Program-made: the position numbers and the translations under genes
Shown here: piece by piece, positions 53,843-62,002 of the stretch
Layout: every line of letters starts with the position of its first letter
Numbering within the stretch: position 1 is the first letter of the stretch
Notes under the pieces: model-generated
The model's input: only the letters and a program-made list of their open reading frames with translations
Database searches by the model: none
What the model was told of the DNA's origin: nothing
Assembly (NCBI RefSeq): GCF_003987335.1
Contig: NZ_PIPK01000002.1
Location: 186,001 to 250,000, forward strand
Reading direction: 5' to 3'
DNA length: 64,000 nucleotides
From: Aliidiomarina maris
GTDB taxonomy: Bacteria > Pseudomonadota > Gammaproteobacteria > Enterobacterales > Alteromonadaceae

Positions 53843-54814
53843 TTAATCTAAATCTTGTTGTGCCAGCCATTCATCATTGAATAGCTTGGATAAATAACGA
53901 CTGCCCGTGTCACAGGCTAAGGTCACGACGCGTTTGGCTTCGGTTTGCTCACGGCAATACTTCAGCGCGGCTGCGATAAGCGTGCCGCTTGAAGAGCCGA
54001 CCAGGATGCCTTCGTGCTTGAGAATATCGCGCGCGGTGTAGAGCGACTCTTTGTCGCTAATTGCGTAGGCTTTATTGGCCAACTCAATGTTGCACGTGTC
54101 GGGAATAAAATCTTCACCGATACCTTCAATTAACCAGCTGCCTGGCTCGACTTCTTTGCCTTCATTGACCAGTGGCGCCAAAATTGACCCCTCAGGGTCC
54201 GCCAGCACTAAATCAACCGCTGCATTTTGCTCGCGCAAATAAGCGCCAACACCACTTAAGGTGCCGCCTGAACCCACACCGCACACGAACGCATCTAAAC
54301 GCCCTTCCATTTGCTGCCAAATTTCAGGCCCTGTGGTGGTGTAGTGTGCTTTCACGTTCGCTTGGTTTGCGAACTGATTCACATAGAATGCACCGCGCTC
54401 TTCAGCAATGCGTTGGGCCATATCTTGATAATACTCAGGATGGCCTTTGTTAACGTCTGAGCGTGTACCGATGACTTCAGCGCCCATAGCACGCAAGTTA
54501 TATAACTTCTCGCGGCTCATTTTGTCAGGCAACACAATGACTAATTTGTACCCTTTTTGCATAGCAACCAATGCTAAGCCCAAGCCGGTATTACCCGCAG
54601 TCGCTTCGACAATGGTGTCACCGGGCTTCAACTTGCCTTCTTGCTCAGCCGCGGCAATCATGCTCACAGCAATGCGATCTTTGATGGAAAGCCCCGGATT
54701 TTGAATTTCAAGCTTCAAGTAAAGCTCGCAGGGGCCAGTGTCTAAGTTACTGACTCGTAGCATCGGCGTGTTACCGACCATTTCCAGCGCGTTCGCGTAT
54801 ATTTTCATAGTCAC
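53843..54814 (-). CDS. Cystathionine beta-synthase-like PLP enzyme (short form)
   Basis: A fold type II PLP enzyme of about 323 residues with PLP Lys in GLSIKDRIA, the ATAGNTGLGLA loop and the GVGSGGTLSGVG phosphate site. CSEs such as EPGSWLIEGIGEDFIPDTC are typical of the CBS branch rather than CysK/CysM. It lacks the regulatory CBS domains. It should join serine (or O-acetylserine) and homocysteine, feeding the adjacent cystathionine lyase. The start is GTG at 54814 (GGA 6 bp upstream) or ATG at 54808. Confidence 0.83.
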   Translation of the reverse strand: MTMKIYANALEMVGNTPMLRVSNLDTGPCELYLKLEIQNPGLSIKDRIAVSMIAAAEQEGKLKPGDTIVEATAGNTGLGLALVAMQKGYKLVIVLPDKMSREKLYNLRAMGAEVIGTRSDVNKGHPEYYQDMAQRIAEERGAFYVNQFANQANVKAHYTTTGPEIWQQMEGRLDAFVCGVGSGGTLSGVGAYLREQNAAVDLVLADPEGSILAPLVNEGKEVEPGSWLIEGIGEDFIPDTCNIELANKAYAISDKESLYTARDILKHEGILVGSSSGTLIAAALKYCREQTEAKRVVTLACDTGSRYLSKLFNDEWLAQQDLD

Positions 54815-54903
54815 TTTTTTCCAATCGTCAGATGTAGGGCGTCATGATACTAAAGCTACCAGCGAGTATCTATGCAATTAGCGCTCACCCGCTTTTTGCG
54901 CGC

Positions 54904-54909
54904 TATAAT
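54904..54909 (+). promoter_or_regulatory. Possible promoter -10 upstream of the 55.1-kb lipoprotein gene
   Basis: A perfect TATAAT lies in the 240-bp space between the CBS-like gene and the lipoprotein gene, reading towards the latter. No good -35 is found 16-18 bp upstream. Just downstream is GAGG followed, after 7 bp, by a 17-codon open frame (54931-54984, MARVWQRLVSFVSIRVD), which could be a leader peptide or chance. Confidence 0.35.
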
Positions 54910-55056
54910 ATTTACTTATGAGGTATATCAATGGCGCGGGTTTGGCAGCGGCTTGTATCCTTTGTTAGTATCAGGGTAGATTAGATCATGCATTGATGCC
55001 GTGATTCATCACTTTTTATAATCAATGCCTTTTAGTAGCCACAGTAAGGAATGTCC

Positions 55057-55689
55057 ATGCCCCAGAGTTCAGGCTTCGGCCGCACGATTAAACTGTCTGC
55101 CGTAGCAGCAGCCACCGGCCTTGTTTTAAGCGCTTGTACCTCCGCTGATCCTGATCCGCAAGATGTATTTTTTGACACCTTGCTAGCCCATTGTGGCAAC
55201 AGCTACGCGGGCGCAGTCACCATTGGGGACGAAGCTTTAGACGCCGACTGGATTGCTGCGGATATCGTCATTGAAGTCAAAGAATGCTCGGATCAGCGCA
55301 TTCGCATTCCACTTCACGTAGGTGACGACCACTCTCGCACCTGGATTATTAGCCGCACCGAGAATGGCTTAGAGCTGAAGCACGACCACCGTGAGCGTGA
55401 CGGCAGCCATGACCCGATGACTATGTATGGTGGTGAAACGTTTAGCCCAGGTACCCCGTATTCGCAATCGTTCCCCGCTGACGAATACAGCAAGCAATTA
55501 TTTGCTGAGCTAGGCGCCACAGCGTCTATCGGTAATACCTGGTGGGTTAAATTTCCAGACCAGAACACTTTGCGTTATCGCTTAGTGCGTGACGATCGTG
55601 AGTTTCAAGTCGATGTGGATTTAAGCCAAACCGTCGAGACCCCACCCGCACCTTGGGGCTGGGAAGACAACTACCAGTATCGCGACTAA
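55057..55689 (+). CDS. Lipoprotein of unknown function
   Basis: A 210-residue predicted lipoprotein: the lipobox LVLSAC follows a Ala/Val-rich signal (Cys near residue 27), then an acidic mature domain with a possible disulfide (HCGNSYAGAV and VKECSDQ), GDDHSRTWIISRTENGLELKHDHRERDGSHD and a C-terminal NTWWVKFPDQNTLRYRLV. I do not know a family for it. The ATG at 55057 is preferred over 55051 because AAGGA abuts the latter. It has its own promoter region and a terminator shared with the convergent protease gene. Confidence 0.75.
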   Translation: MPQSSGFGRTIKLSAVAAATGLVLSACTSADPDPQDVFFDTLLAHCGNSYAGAVTIGDEALDADWIAADIVIEVKECSDQRIRIPLHVGDDHSRTWIISRTENGLELKHDHRERDGSHDPMTMYGGETFSPGTPYSQSFPADEYSKQLFAELGATASIGNTWWVKFPDQNTLRYRLVRDDREFQVDVDLSQTVETPPAPWGWEDNYQYRD

Positions 55690-55721
55690 CCCGAGGGTTG
55701 GGTTTTAACTTGAACCGATAA

Positions 55722-55753
55722 AAAACGCCGCGATGTTTCCACCACGGCGTTTT
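55722..55753. terminator. Bidirectional terminator between lipoprotein and S8 protease genes
   Basis: AAAACGCCG at 55722-55730 pairs with CGGCGTTTT at 55745-55753, with a partly paired loop. A- and T-runs flank it on both sides, so it can stop both convergent genes. Confidence 0.75.
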
Positions 55754-55782
55754 ATTATTAGCGCAAGTTAACGCTGTCTATA

Positions 55783-57693
55783 TTAAGGCTGATAGTTGGC
55801 CTCTAAGCGTACGCCTGAATAAGCTTGATACGCATGCACACCTAAATGCCACGTGCCACTTTGCGGGTTATTAATCGTACATAACTCTTCGTTACCCGCG
55901 CGATATGGGCGGCACTCCCATGTTTGCAGGGTCGGCTGACTACCGCGACGCACATATAAATCAGCGTCCCCTGTGCCACCGGTAATGCGCACGGTAAAGG
56001 TGCTCATGCCAGCGGGTACATTAATGGTGAAACGGTTCCACTGCCCCGTTGCCGCAGACAAGTTATCCACGCTACCACCACCGCCAGTACCTGGGTTTCC
56101 GCCATTATCGCCGCCGTTGTTGCCTAAGGCTAAGCTGATTGCGGCACCCGCATCCACGATACCTGCACCACAACCGCTACAAGCAGATGGGAAGCTGCGG
56201 CTTGAGTTAACCAAAATACTTGCTACTTGGTCTGGGGTCGCATTGGGCAATGCTTGTTTAACCAATGCAGCGACACCTGCCACGTGAGGTGCGGCCATTG
56301 AAGTACCTTGGCTAAAGCGATAGCTATCGTTGGCTGGGGTGGTGGTGCCACTGTTAAATGTCGACAACACACCCTCAGGGTCGTTCGCAAAGTTCTGTGC
56401 ACCACCTGGTGCCGCTACAGTGACTGACGAGCCGAAGTTGGAGTAATACGCACGCCCACCACTGCGGTTTGTAGAGGCAACATTAATCACACCACTACAG
56501 TTACCCGGGGTGAAGTTATTCGCGTTGGCGTTACTGTTACCAGACGCCACCACGACCACACTGCCATTATTGCGTGCAACATTAATCGCTTGCTGAGTCG
56601 TATTTTGACAGCTGCCTTGCCCGCCTAAACTCATGTTAATGACATCCGCTGGGTTCGGGTTGCTCGGTACACCCGGTACGCTGCCACCAGCTGCCCACAA
56701 AATGCCGTCCGCGATATCTGCCGTGGTGCCGCCGCAACGTCCAAGCACACGTACAGGCACAACTTTTGCGTCGTAGGCTGCGCCAGCAACACCAGTACCA
56801 TTGTTAGTGACTGCCGCGATGGTGCCTGCAACATGGGTTCCATGCCAACTTGAATTTTGGTTTTGAGCTGGGAAGCCGCCACCACATGCGCCTGCAGACA
56901 CCCAATCACCCGGGTCGCGTGCGTCGCTATCACGCCCATTGCCATCATTGGCAATAAACGGGTCGGAGATCATGTCGTAGCCTGGCAATAAATTCGCGGC
57001 TAAATCAACATGCGGTCGGTAGCCGGTATCAAGCACCGCCACTACAACCCCTTGTCCAGTCATGCCCTGAGCCCAAGCCGCAGGCAAATTGGCGCCTCCC
57101 ACAGGCTCATAGTAATGCCATTGTTGGTTGTAATTTGGGTCATTCGGAGTTTGCATCGGTTGATGCAACATGTTTTCTTCAACGTACTCAATATTGGGAT
57201 CGGCCATTAACTGCTCAATGGTCTCTTCAACAACCCCGCGCCGATTGCGACTGCCTCGCGGATGCCACTGCGCAGTGACGTCACCAATTTGACCGACACG
57301 GAACACGTGGGTGTTCGGCAAGCCCATACTGCGTTCATAGGCTAAATCTAAGCCCGTTGATTGCGAGATTTCCATCGCTTTCGCCTGCATCAGGGTACCG
57401 CGCTCGCTCGGGTTCCCTTGCACTCGCGCCATGGCCATCGGGTCTTTGTCGTCTTTGAATTTCACAATAAAGCTCAATTCTGGGCCTTGATTAGACAATC
57501 GAATGTCTAGCCCGCCGGCACCTTGACCGCCGTTACCTTGACTATTTCCCTGTGCTTGACGCACGACACTTGGAGGAGCTGGACGTGCAACTTCCGTTTG
57601 CACTAACTCACCCTGGCTTGCCCCTGCAATACTTGAGGTGCTGGCCAACGCAACAGAGAGTAAACTCAGCTTAAGAGTTATAACTTTTTTCAT
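55783..57693 (-). CDS. Exported subtilisin-like serine protease (S8) with C-terminal PPC domain
   Basis: A 636-residue preproprotease: signal peptide about 1-25 (ending AGA), an I9-like propeptide (about 70-178), then the subtilase domain with Asp222 (LDTGYR), His284 (WHGTHVAG) and Ser465 (GTSMAAPHVAG). The oxyanion Asn is in VASGNSNANANN (near 387). A Gly/Asn-rich linker (about 525-542) leads to a bacterial pre-peptidase C-terminal domain (about 545-636) that is usually cut off after secretion. It is most like extracellular alkaline proteases of marine bacteria. AGGAT precedes the ATG. Confidence 0.93.
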   Translation of the reverse strand: MKKVITLKLSLLSVALASTSSIAGASQGELVQTEVARPAPPSVVRQAQGNSQGNGGQGAGGLDIRLSNQGPELSFIVKFKDDKDPMAMARVQGNPSERGTLMQAKAMEISQSTGLDLAYERSMGLPNTHVFRVGQIGDVTAQWHPRGSRNRRGVVEETIEQLMADPNIEYVEENMLHQPMQTPNDPNYNQQWHYYEPVGGANLPAAWAQGMTGQGVVVAVLDTGYRPHVDLAANLLPGYDMISDPFIANDGNGRDSDARDPGDWVSAGACGGGFPAQNQNSSWHGTHVAGTIAAVTNNGTGVAGAAYDAKVVPVRVLGRCGGTTADIADGILWAAGGSVPGVPSNPNPADVINMSLGGQGSCQNTTQQAINVARNNGSVVVVASGNSNANANNFTPGNCSGVINVASTNRSGGRAYYSNFGSSVTVAAPGGAQNFANDPEGVLSTFNSGTTTPANDSYRFSQGTSMAAPHVAGVAALVKQALPNATPDQVASILVNSSRSFPSACSGCGAGIVDAGAAISLALGNNGGDNGGNPGTGGGGSVDNLSAATGQWNRFTINVPAGMSTFTVRITGGTGDADLYVRRGSQPTLQTWECRPYRAGNEELCTINNPQSGTWHLGVHAYQAYSGVRLEANYQP

Positions 57694-57735
57694 AAATCCT
57701 ACTTATATTCTGTTGAATTAAGGAGTGGCTCATAG

Positions 57736-57831
57736 ATGAGCCGCGGTTTACAGCGGGCAAAAGAGGAAGTAATTTATCGCGGTAATTATCAGAAAATGCA
57801 GAAAAAAACCAAAGTAACCCAATACGGCTAG
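57736..57831 (+). CDS. Possible 31-residue basic small protein
   Basis: An open frame of 31 codons (MSRGLQRAKEEVIYRG, then NYQKMQKKTKVTQYG) with AAGGAG 10 bp before the ATG. The product is basic (nine Lys/Arg-rich positions) and has no membrane segment. The ATG lies in the 3' arm of a GGCTCAT-AG-ATGAGCC hairpin (57727-57742) that could hide it. It is head to head with the S8 protease gene, whose promoter must lie in the same 227 bp. No family is recognised; it may be chance, but the ribosome site is good. Confidence 0.4.
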   Translation: MSRGLQRAKEEVIYRGNYQKMQKKTKVTQYG

Positions 57832-57920
57832 CCCGAAATTAAGCTAACCGTTTGTTGCATTGGTGTAAACAATAATTTTTTAATTTACAATTTATTAACC
57901 ATCAGCGCAGAAAGTAATAG

Positions 57921-58547
57921 TTAACGACTAGCACGACAGCGTTGAAAGAAGTCGCTCAGCGAGTAGCTTTCCTGCTGTACAATGCTATCTCCATCTAGGT
58001 ATGTAACCGCTAGCGTGTCGGTGCCCTGTTCAAGACGCACACCGTTAACCCCAGCCAAGCGGTCCATATACAGAATATTTTTATACAGCAACGTATGGTT
58101 ACAACTGATCACAGCGCTGATTTGCTGGTTTTCATCCGAGGTGCCAGCAATATATACAAAGTTGACTCGGTAACCTTCGCCCTGCACGCTATCTAGCACG
58201 CGATTTTCGCCGATATTAAACATCGCCACACTAAATAAGGCGAACACACCCACGAGTGCAGCCCATATCCAGGCGCCAATGCGGATCAACGGCCATTGCG
58301 GCATATCGCCGACTGCTCGCTTCAGCATCCACACCCCCGCCACCACAATCACCAGATGCAATACACTGACAATGCTTTCGACCAGCGCTTGATGCTCTGT
58401 CCAACGCCAGGCAAATACCGCCTGCCCCGGCTGCGCTACAATTTCATACCAAAGTGGCACACTCAACGCCACCATAGCTAACGTCATCCACATAAGACGC
58501 TGACCAGGGCTATGTTGAGTGTCCATCGTCGATTGTTGTTGGTTCAC
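57921..58547 (-). CDS. Membrane protein with periplasmic C-terminal domain, function unknown
   Basis: A 208-residue protein with three hydrophobic helices (about 18-37, 55-75 and 87-110) followed by a soluble domain of about 95 residues. That domain contains the stretches YIAGTSDENQQISAVISCNHTLLYK and YSLSDFFQRCRASR, with two Cys that could pair. No family recognised. It starts at a GTG with GAGGT at good spacing; the ATG seven codons later is an alternative. It lies downstream of comM on the same strand (81-bp gap). Confidence 0.7.
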   Translation of the reverse strand: MNQQQSTMDTQHSPGQRLMWMTLAMVALSVPLWYEIVAQPGQAVFAWRWTEHQALVESIVSVLHLVIVVAGVWMLKRAVGDMPQWPLIRIGAWIWAALVGVFALFSVAMFNIGENRVLDSVQGEGYRVNFVYIAGTSDENQQISAVISCNHTLLYKNILYMDRLAGVNGVRLEQGTDTLAVTYLDGDSIVQQESYSLSDFFQRCRASR

Positions 58548-58628
58548 ACGCTACCTCAATTGATTGGTTTCTCTGCGCGCCAGCATAACAAAGGTATCCG
58601 CTGCATGCCTACCCTTTAAAAGCAGGTG

Positions 58629-60164
58629 CTAGAGACGCTGCAACTGATTAAGCAGGTTATCCAATGCGCGATAGCTTAATGCTTCACTTAGGTGGATACG
58701 CTGTACCTTGGGCTGCTGCTCTATATCAGCAATGGTGCGCGCCAAGCGCAGCACGCGATGATATGCACGGTGCGATAGATTCAACTTTTCAATCGCAGTG
58801 ACTAAAAAGTCATGGTCGTCGGTGCTTAACTGACAGTGCGCAAGCACCTGCGGCCCTTGCACGTGCTGATTAAGGCAGCCTTGGCGCTGCAACTGGGTCG
58901 CTTGAGCGGCCTCAACCAACGCGCGCAAGCTTGCGCTGTCGGCTTCTTGCTGATCGGTGTTGTGACTTTGCGATGGGCGCAGGATGTCAGGTTGACGCGG
59001 CACTTCGACCTGAATATCGATACGGTCAAGAAAAGGGCCAGATATCTTACTGAGATACTTAATGATTTGATCCGGCGTCGCGCGCGCCGAACTTAAATCG
59101 CCGTCAAACGACCCACAGGGTGATGGGTTTAATGCACAAATCAATTGAAACTGCGCCGGAAAGCTAGCGCGCTGCTGGGCACGACTTATATGCACCATGC
59201 CAGACTCCAGCGGTTCACGCAGCGAATCTAAGGTATGACGAGGTATTTCAGCGAGTTCATCTAAAAACAGTACGCCTTTGTGCGCAAGGGTAATTTCACC
59301 TGGTTTGGGGATAGATCCGCCCCCCACAAGGGCCGCGGCTGAACATGAATGGTGCGGGCTGCGCAGTGGCCGCTGACGCCAGGACTGCGCTACAAACCCT
59401 TCCGGCGAGAGCGACTGGATTGCCGCTACTTCAATACTATCGGCGTCATCTAGCGGCGGCAGCAAACTCAACATGCGCTGCGCCAACATGGTTTTACCTG
59501 TGCCCGGTGGGCCCACAAACAATAAATTATGTCCGCCTGCTGCCGCTAACAACAATGCGCGCTTGGCCTGCGCCTGACCCCGTACTTCACGCATATCTGC
59601 TTGCACCTGAGCTTGCACCGGCAAGTCCTCCGGGGCAATCAGGGCACGCCGTGCTTCACCAGTCAGATGCAGCACGAGCTGTGCCAGAGATTCAAAGCTA
59701 TAGGCTATCGCTTCGCGCAGTAAGCCTGCCTCACGTGCATTCGCACTTGGTATCAGCGCCAACCGTGCCGCAGCTTGGCACGCCAGTAAACTCGGCAATG
59801 TGCCCTGCACAGCGCGGAGCTCACCAGCTAAACCTAGCTCGCCATACACCTCAATGTCATCAATCGCGGCGATGGCAACTACTTCACCGGCGATGAGCAC
59901 TCCTAGGGCTATCGCTAAATCATAGCGCGCGCCCTGCTTTGGCAGCTCCGCAGGCGATAAATTGACGGTAATTCGCCCGACCGGAAACTCAAAGCCAGAG
60001 TTAATCAGCGCAGTTCGCACGCGGTCTTTGGCCTCACGCACCGTGGTCTCCGGCATACCAATGATTTGAAAGTGACCGATTCCCTTACCCACATTGACCT
60101 CGACACGCACCTGCGGCGCCTCCATGCCCAGCATCGCTCGTGTGTACACCACCGCTAAACCCAT
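58629..60164 (-). CDS. comM: ComM/YifB-family AAA+ ATPase (Mg-chelatase-like)
   Basis: A 511-residue protein whose family member ComM is a hexameric helicase that promotes branch migration during natural transformation. It has the N-terminal ChlI/Lon-C-like domain (about 1-190; PQVRVEVNVGKGIGHFQIIGMPETTVREAKDRVR), then the AAA+ core: Walker A VGPPGTGKTML (about 215-225), Walker B LFLDELAEI, the sensor GxxNP-type ICALNPSPCG, and a C-terminal LSHRAYHRVLRLARTIAD helical domain. Full length and no disruption. Confidence 0.93.
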   Translation of the reverse strand: MGLAVVYTRAMLGMEAPQVRVEVNVGKGIGHFQIIGMPETTVREAKDRVRTALINSGFEFPVGRITVNLSPAELPKQGARYDLAIALGVLIAGEVVAIAAIDDIEVYGELGLAGELRAVQGTLPSLLACQAAARLALIPSANAREAGLLREAIAYSFESLAQLVLHLTGEARRALIAPEDLPVQAQVQADMREVRGQAQAKRALLLAAAGGHNLLFVGPPGTGKTMLAQRMLSLLPPLDDADSIEVAAIQSLSPEGFVAQSWRQRPLRSPHHSCSAAALVGGGSIPKPGEITLAHKGVLFLDELAEIPRHTLDSLREPLESGMVHISRAQQRASFPAQFQLICALNPSPCGSFDGDLSSARATPDQIIKYLSKISGPFLDRIDIQVEVPRQPDILRPSQSHNTDQQEADSASLRALVEAAQATQLQRQGCLNQHVQGPQVLAHCQLSTDDHDFLVTAIEKLNLSHRAYHRVLRLARTIADIEQQPKVQRIHLSEALSYRALDNLLNQLQRL

Positions 60165-60252
60165 CGCACAGCCTCTGTTATAAAGCTTTAACCATAGTGC
60201 TCTAGGCTGGGTTGCGATATTGGGTAATTGCGTAAAGTAGATTTAAACCATT

Positions 60253-60507
60253 TTAAGGCTTAAGAGCACTACCACGAGTTTCCTCGCGAGGCGCAAAGTG
60301 GTGCATAAACCAAAATACAAATACGCCGATCATGCCTGTTCCTAAAATCACAAAAAACCATAACGTTGAGCCCATTAAATATAAAGGCTTACGATAAGTG
60401 CGACGCGTTCGTTCCGCCTCCAAAAACACTGAGAATGCTAATACTATATGAATAAGAAGCGAGAAAACGCTAAATATTGTTAATGCCAATCCGCCGAAGT
60501 TTTCCAT
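60253..60507 (-). CDS. Small two-helix membrane protein downstream of the Cys-rich exported gene
   Basis: An 84-residue protein with two membrane helices (about 6-28 and 45-67) and a basic loop RTRRTYRKPLY between them. The tail is hydrophilic (REETRGSALKP). AGGA precedes the ATG at 60507; an in-frame upstream extension overlaps the preceding gene and lacks support. It starts 16 bp after the stop of the 60524-61396 gene, so the two form an operon. No family is recognised. Base composition is AT-rich compared with comM. Confidence 0.7.
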   Translation of the reverse strand: MENFGGLALTIFSVFSLLIHIVLAFSVFLEAERTRRTYRKPLYLMGSTLWFFVILGTGMIGVFVFWFMHHFAPREETRGSALKP

Positions 60508-60523
60508 GAGTATCCTGTAGCTA

Positions 60524-61396
60524 TTAGTATTTACAAGTGGCTGGACATGAGATTTCGCCACGCGAGTTCCTGCCACACGCCATGATAAAGAAGTTTTGAT
60601 TACAAATCGGGAGTGAGGGTGTGCTTGAATTAAAACCCATCATCCAAATATTAAATTGGTCAGCTGCAACCCTCGAATTAAATCTTAATGTTTGACCATT
60701 TAAATCATCGCGTGACAATGGAATATATTGCCCTCCACACTCCCTTGCAGTTCCTGGCACGACTTCAAATGTTTCAGCAATAGGATTGGCATAAACTTTT
60801 ATTTGCCCTCCTCCCGGCAGATGATATTCAATCGGCAACAGTAAATTTATACCCAAATTAAAATTCCCAACATTCACAGTTAAATTTGAGAGCGCAGCTA
60901 ACCCATTTACGACATTGTGAGCAAGAGGAAACACATCGGCATGTTGGTCATACAAATTCTTGCGCGTTTCAGAGGACGAGATAACATCATAAACATTTAC
61001 GTAGTTACCACTTTTACATTGATTTACATTTTGCTGCTGAATCTGAAAAGTATTATTAGGATTAACTGGTGACAGTTGTTTAACAGAGGTATTATACCGC
61101 TCAACCTGAAGGATAAAGTTTCTTAGAGCGGACTTAACTGCATCGGACGCCTGAAGCACCGTAACTTCTCTTCTCTGATGCTCGACATCATTCCTAATAA
61201 GAAAATACCTTAATTCACCAGTACCTACGTTATGAACGTAGTGTCGTGATCGGTGCAACTCTCCTGCATTCTCAATAGCAATCGCTGACATTTGTGCCGA
61301 AGTACAGCTATCGCAAAATGTAAAAGTGTCAGAAGCGTGAGATGTAAAACTAACAAATAGCAAAACACAGAACACAGAACACACGGCAGCCTTCAT
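60524..61396 (-). CDS. Cys-rich exported protein, unknown, AT-rich orphan
   Basis: A 290-residue protein with a clear signal peptide (1-21, ending SHA). The mature chain has eight cysteines (28, 31, 127, 220, 265, 274, 284, 288), enough for four disulfides, with CDSC near the start and SCPATCKY at the end. It is rich in Asn, Gln, Ser and Thr, unlike neighbouring proteins. Two regions look strand-rich: LSNLTVNVGNFNLGINLLLP and GGGQIKVYANPIAETFEVVPG. AGGAG precedes the ATG and a good promoter lies at 61450-61478. The DNA is visibly AT-richer than the flanks, suggesting acquisition. No family is recognised. Confidence 0.72.
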   Translation of the reverse strand: MKAAVCSVFCVLLFVSFTSHASDTFTFCDSCTSAQMSAIAIENAGELHRSRHYVHNVGTGELRYFLIRNDVEHQRREVTVLQASDAVKSALRNFILQVERYNTSVKQLSPVNPNNTFQIQQQNVNQCKSGNYVNVYDVISSSETRKNLYDQHADVFPLAHNVVNGLAALSNLTVNVGNFNLGINLLLPIEYHLPGGGQIKVYANPIAETFEVVPGTARECGGQYIPLSRDDLNGQTLRFNSRVAADQFNIWMMGFNSSTPSLPICNQNFFIMACGRNSRGEISCPATCKY

Positions 61397-61449
61397 AGAA
61401 ACTCCTAAGTCATAACATAAAAAGGATCAAGGTACGTAGCTATATGTTA

Positions 61450-61478
61450 ACAATATGTGGTAATTGTGTTGGTTGCAA
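61450..61478 (-). promoter_or_regulatory. Sigma-70 promoter of the Cys-rich exported gene
   Basis: On the minus strand a -35 TTGCAA (61473-61478) and a -10 TATTGT (61450-61455) are separated by 17 bp. The -10 lies about 55 bp upstream of the ATG at 61396, in an AT-rich region. Confidence 0.5.
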
Positions 61479-61511
61479 TCAATAAAAGTGACATATAAAG
61501 TGACGGGCAAT

Positions 61512-61545
61512 AAAAAAGGGAGTTAACGCTCTGCGGTTAGCTCCC
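61512..61545 (-). terminator. Terminator overlapping the end of the 61.5-kb small gene
   Basis: A 10-bp stem (GGGAGTTAAC / GTTAGCTCCC, one G-U wobble) with an 8-nt loop. On the minus strand it is followed by six T residues. One arm lies in the last codons of the small gene, so the stop codon is inside the hairpin. Confidence 0.8.
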
Positions 61546-61777
61546 CTTGGTTAAGTCGCGCTTGGTAGGCTGATGCCCATCGCGCAAACGCATCTTGGCT
61601 ATTGTATTGTGAGTTAAACGGTAGGCTGTAGCGTGGTCGTTCTATCACGCGTTGCGTGGCTTCAGTACCTTGTGGGCTGGCGCCGATATTCAACTCATAT
61701 TGCGGGTTACCTTGGTGCGCCGCATAGCCTATCAGTAGTACTAGTGCGGTTTTCACACTAGGTTTTAGTTTCACCAT
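61523..61777 (-). CDS. Small exported or membrane-anchored protein, unknown
   Basis: An 84-residue protein with an N-terminal hydrophobic segment (residues about 8-19, after MVKLKPSVK) and a polar remainder rich in Gln, Asn, Arg and Tyr: NPQYELNIGASPQGTEATQRV, RPRYSLPFNSQYNSQDAFARWASAYQARLNQ. AGGAAAC precedes the ATG at 61777. A dedicated terminator overlaps its end, which supports real expression. No family was recognised. Confidence 0.6.
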   Translation of the reverse strand: MVKLKPSVKTALVLLIGYAAHQGNPQYELNIGASPQGTEATQRVIERPRYSLPFNSQYNSQDAFARWASAYQARLNQGELTAER

Positions 61778-62002
61778 ATTGTTTCCTTCTGTTTTGGTCT
61801 TTTTATGTATCACCAGACTAGCGCTTGATTATGACTAAATTGTGACAGTCTGCTAGCTGCGTATCTTTTATTTACCTAAATCTTGCGCCAGATACCGCTG
61901 TTTTACCAATGCATTGCGACGATTGCTGCAATCTGTCAAACCCCGTACACTGCGGTAAAAGCTAATTGTGCGCAGCCACTTAGGTTGTCTATAGGGAACG
62001 TT

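Noticed and set aside
59345-59896. 183-codon plus-strand frame opposite comM
   Set aside because: Entirely inside comM, with no homology and no ribosome site.
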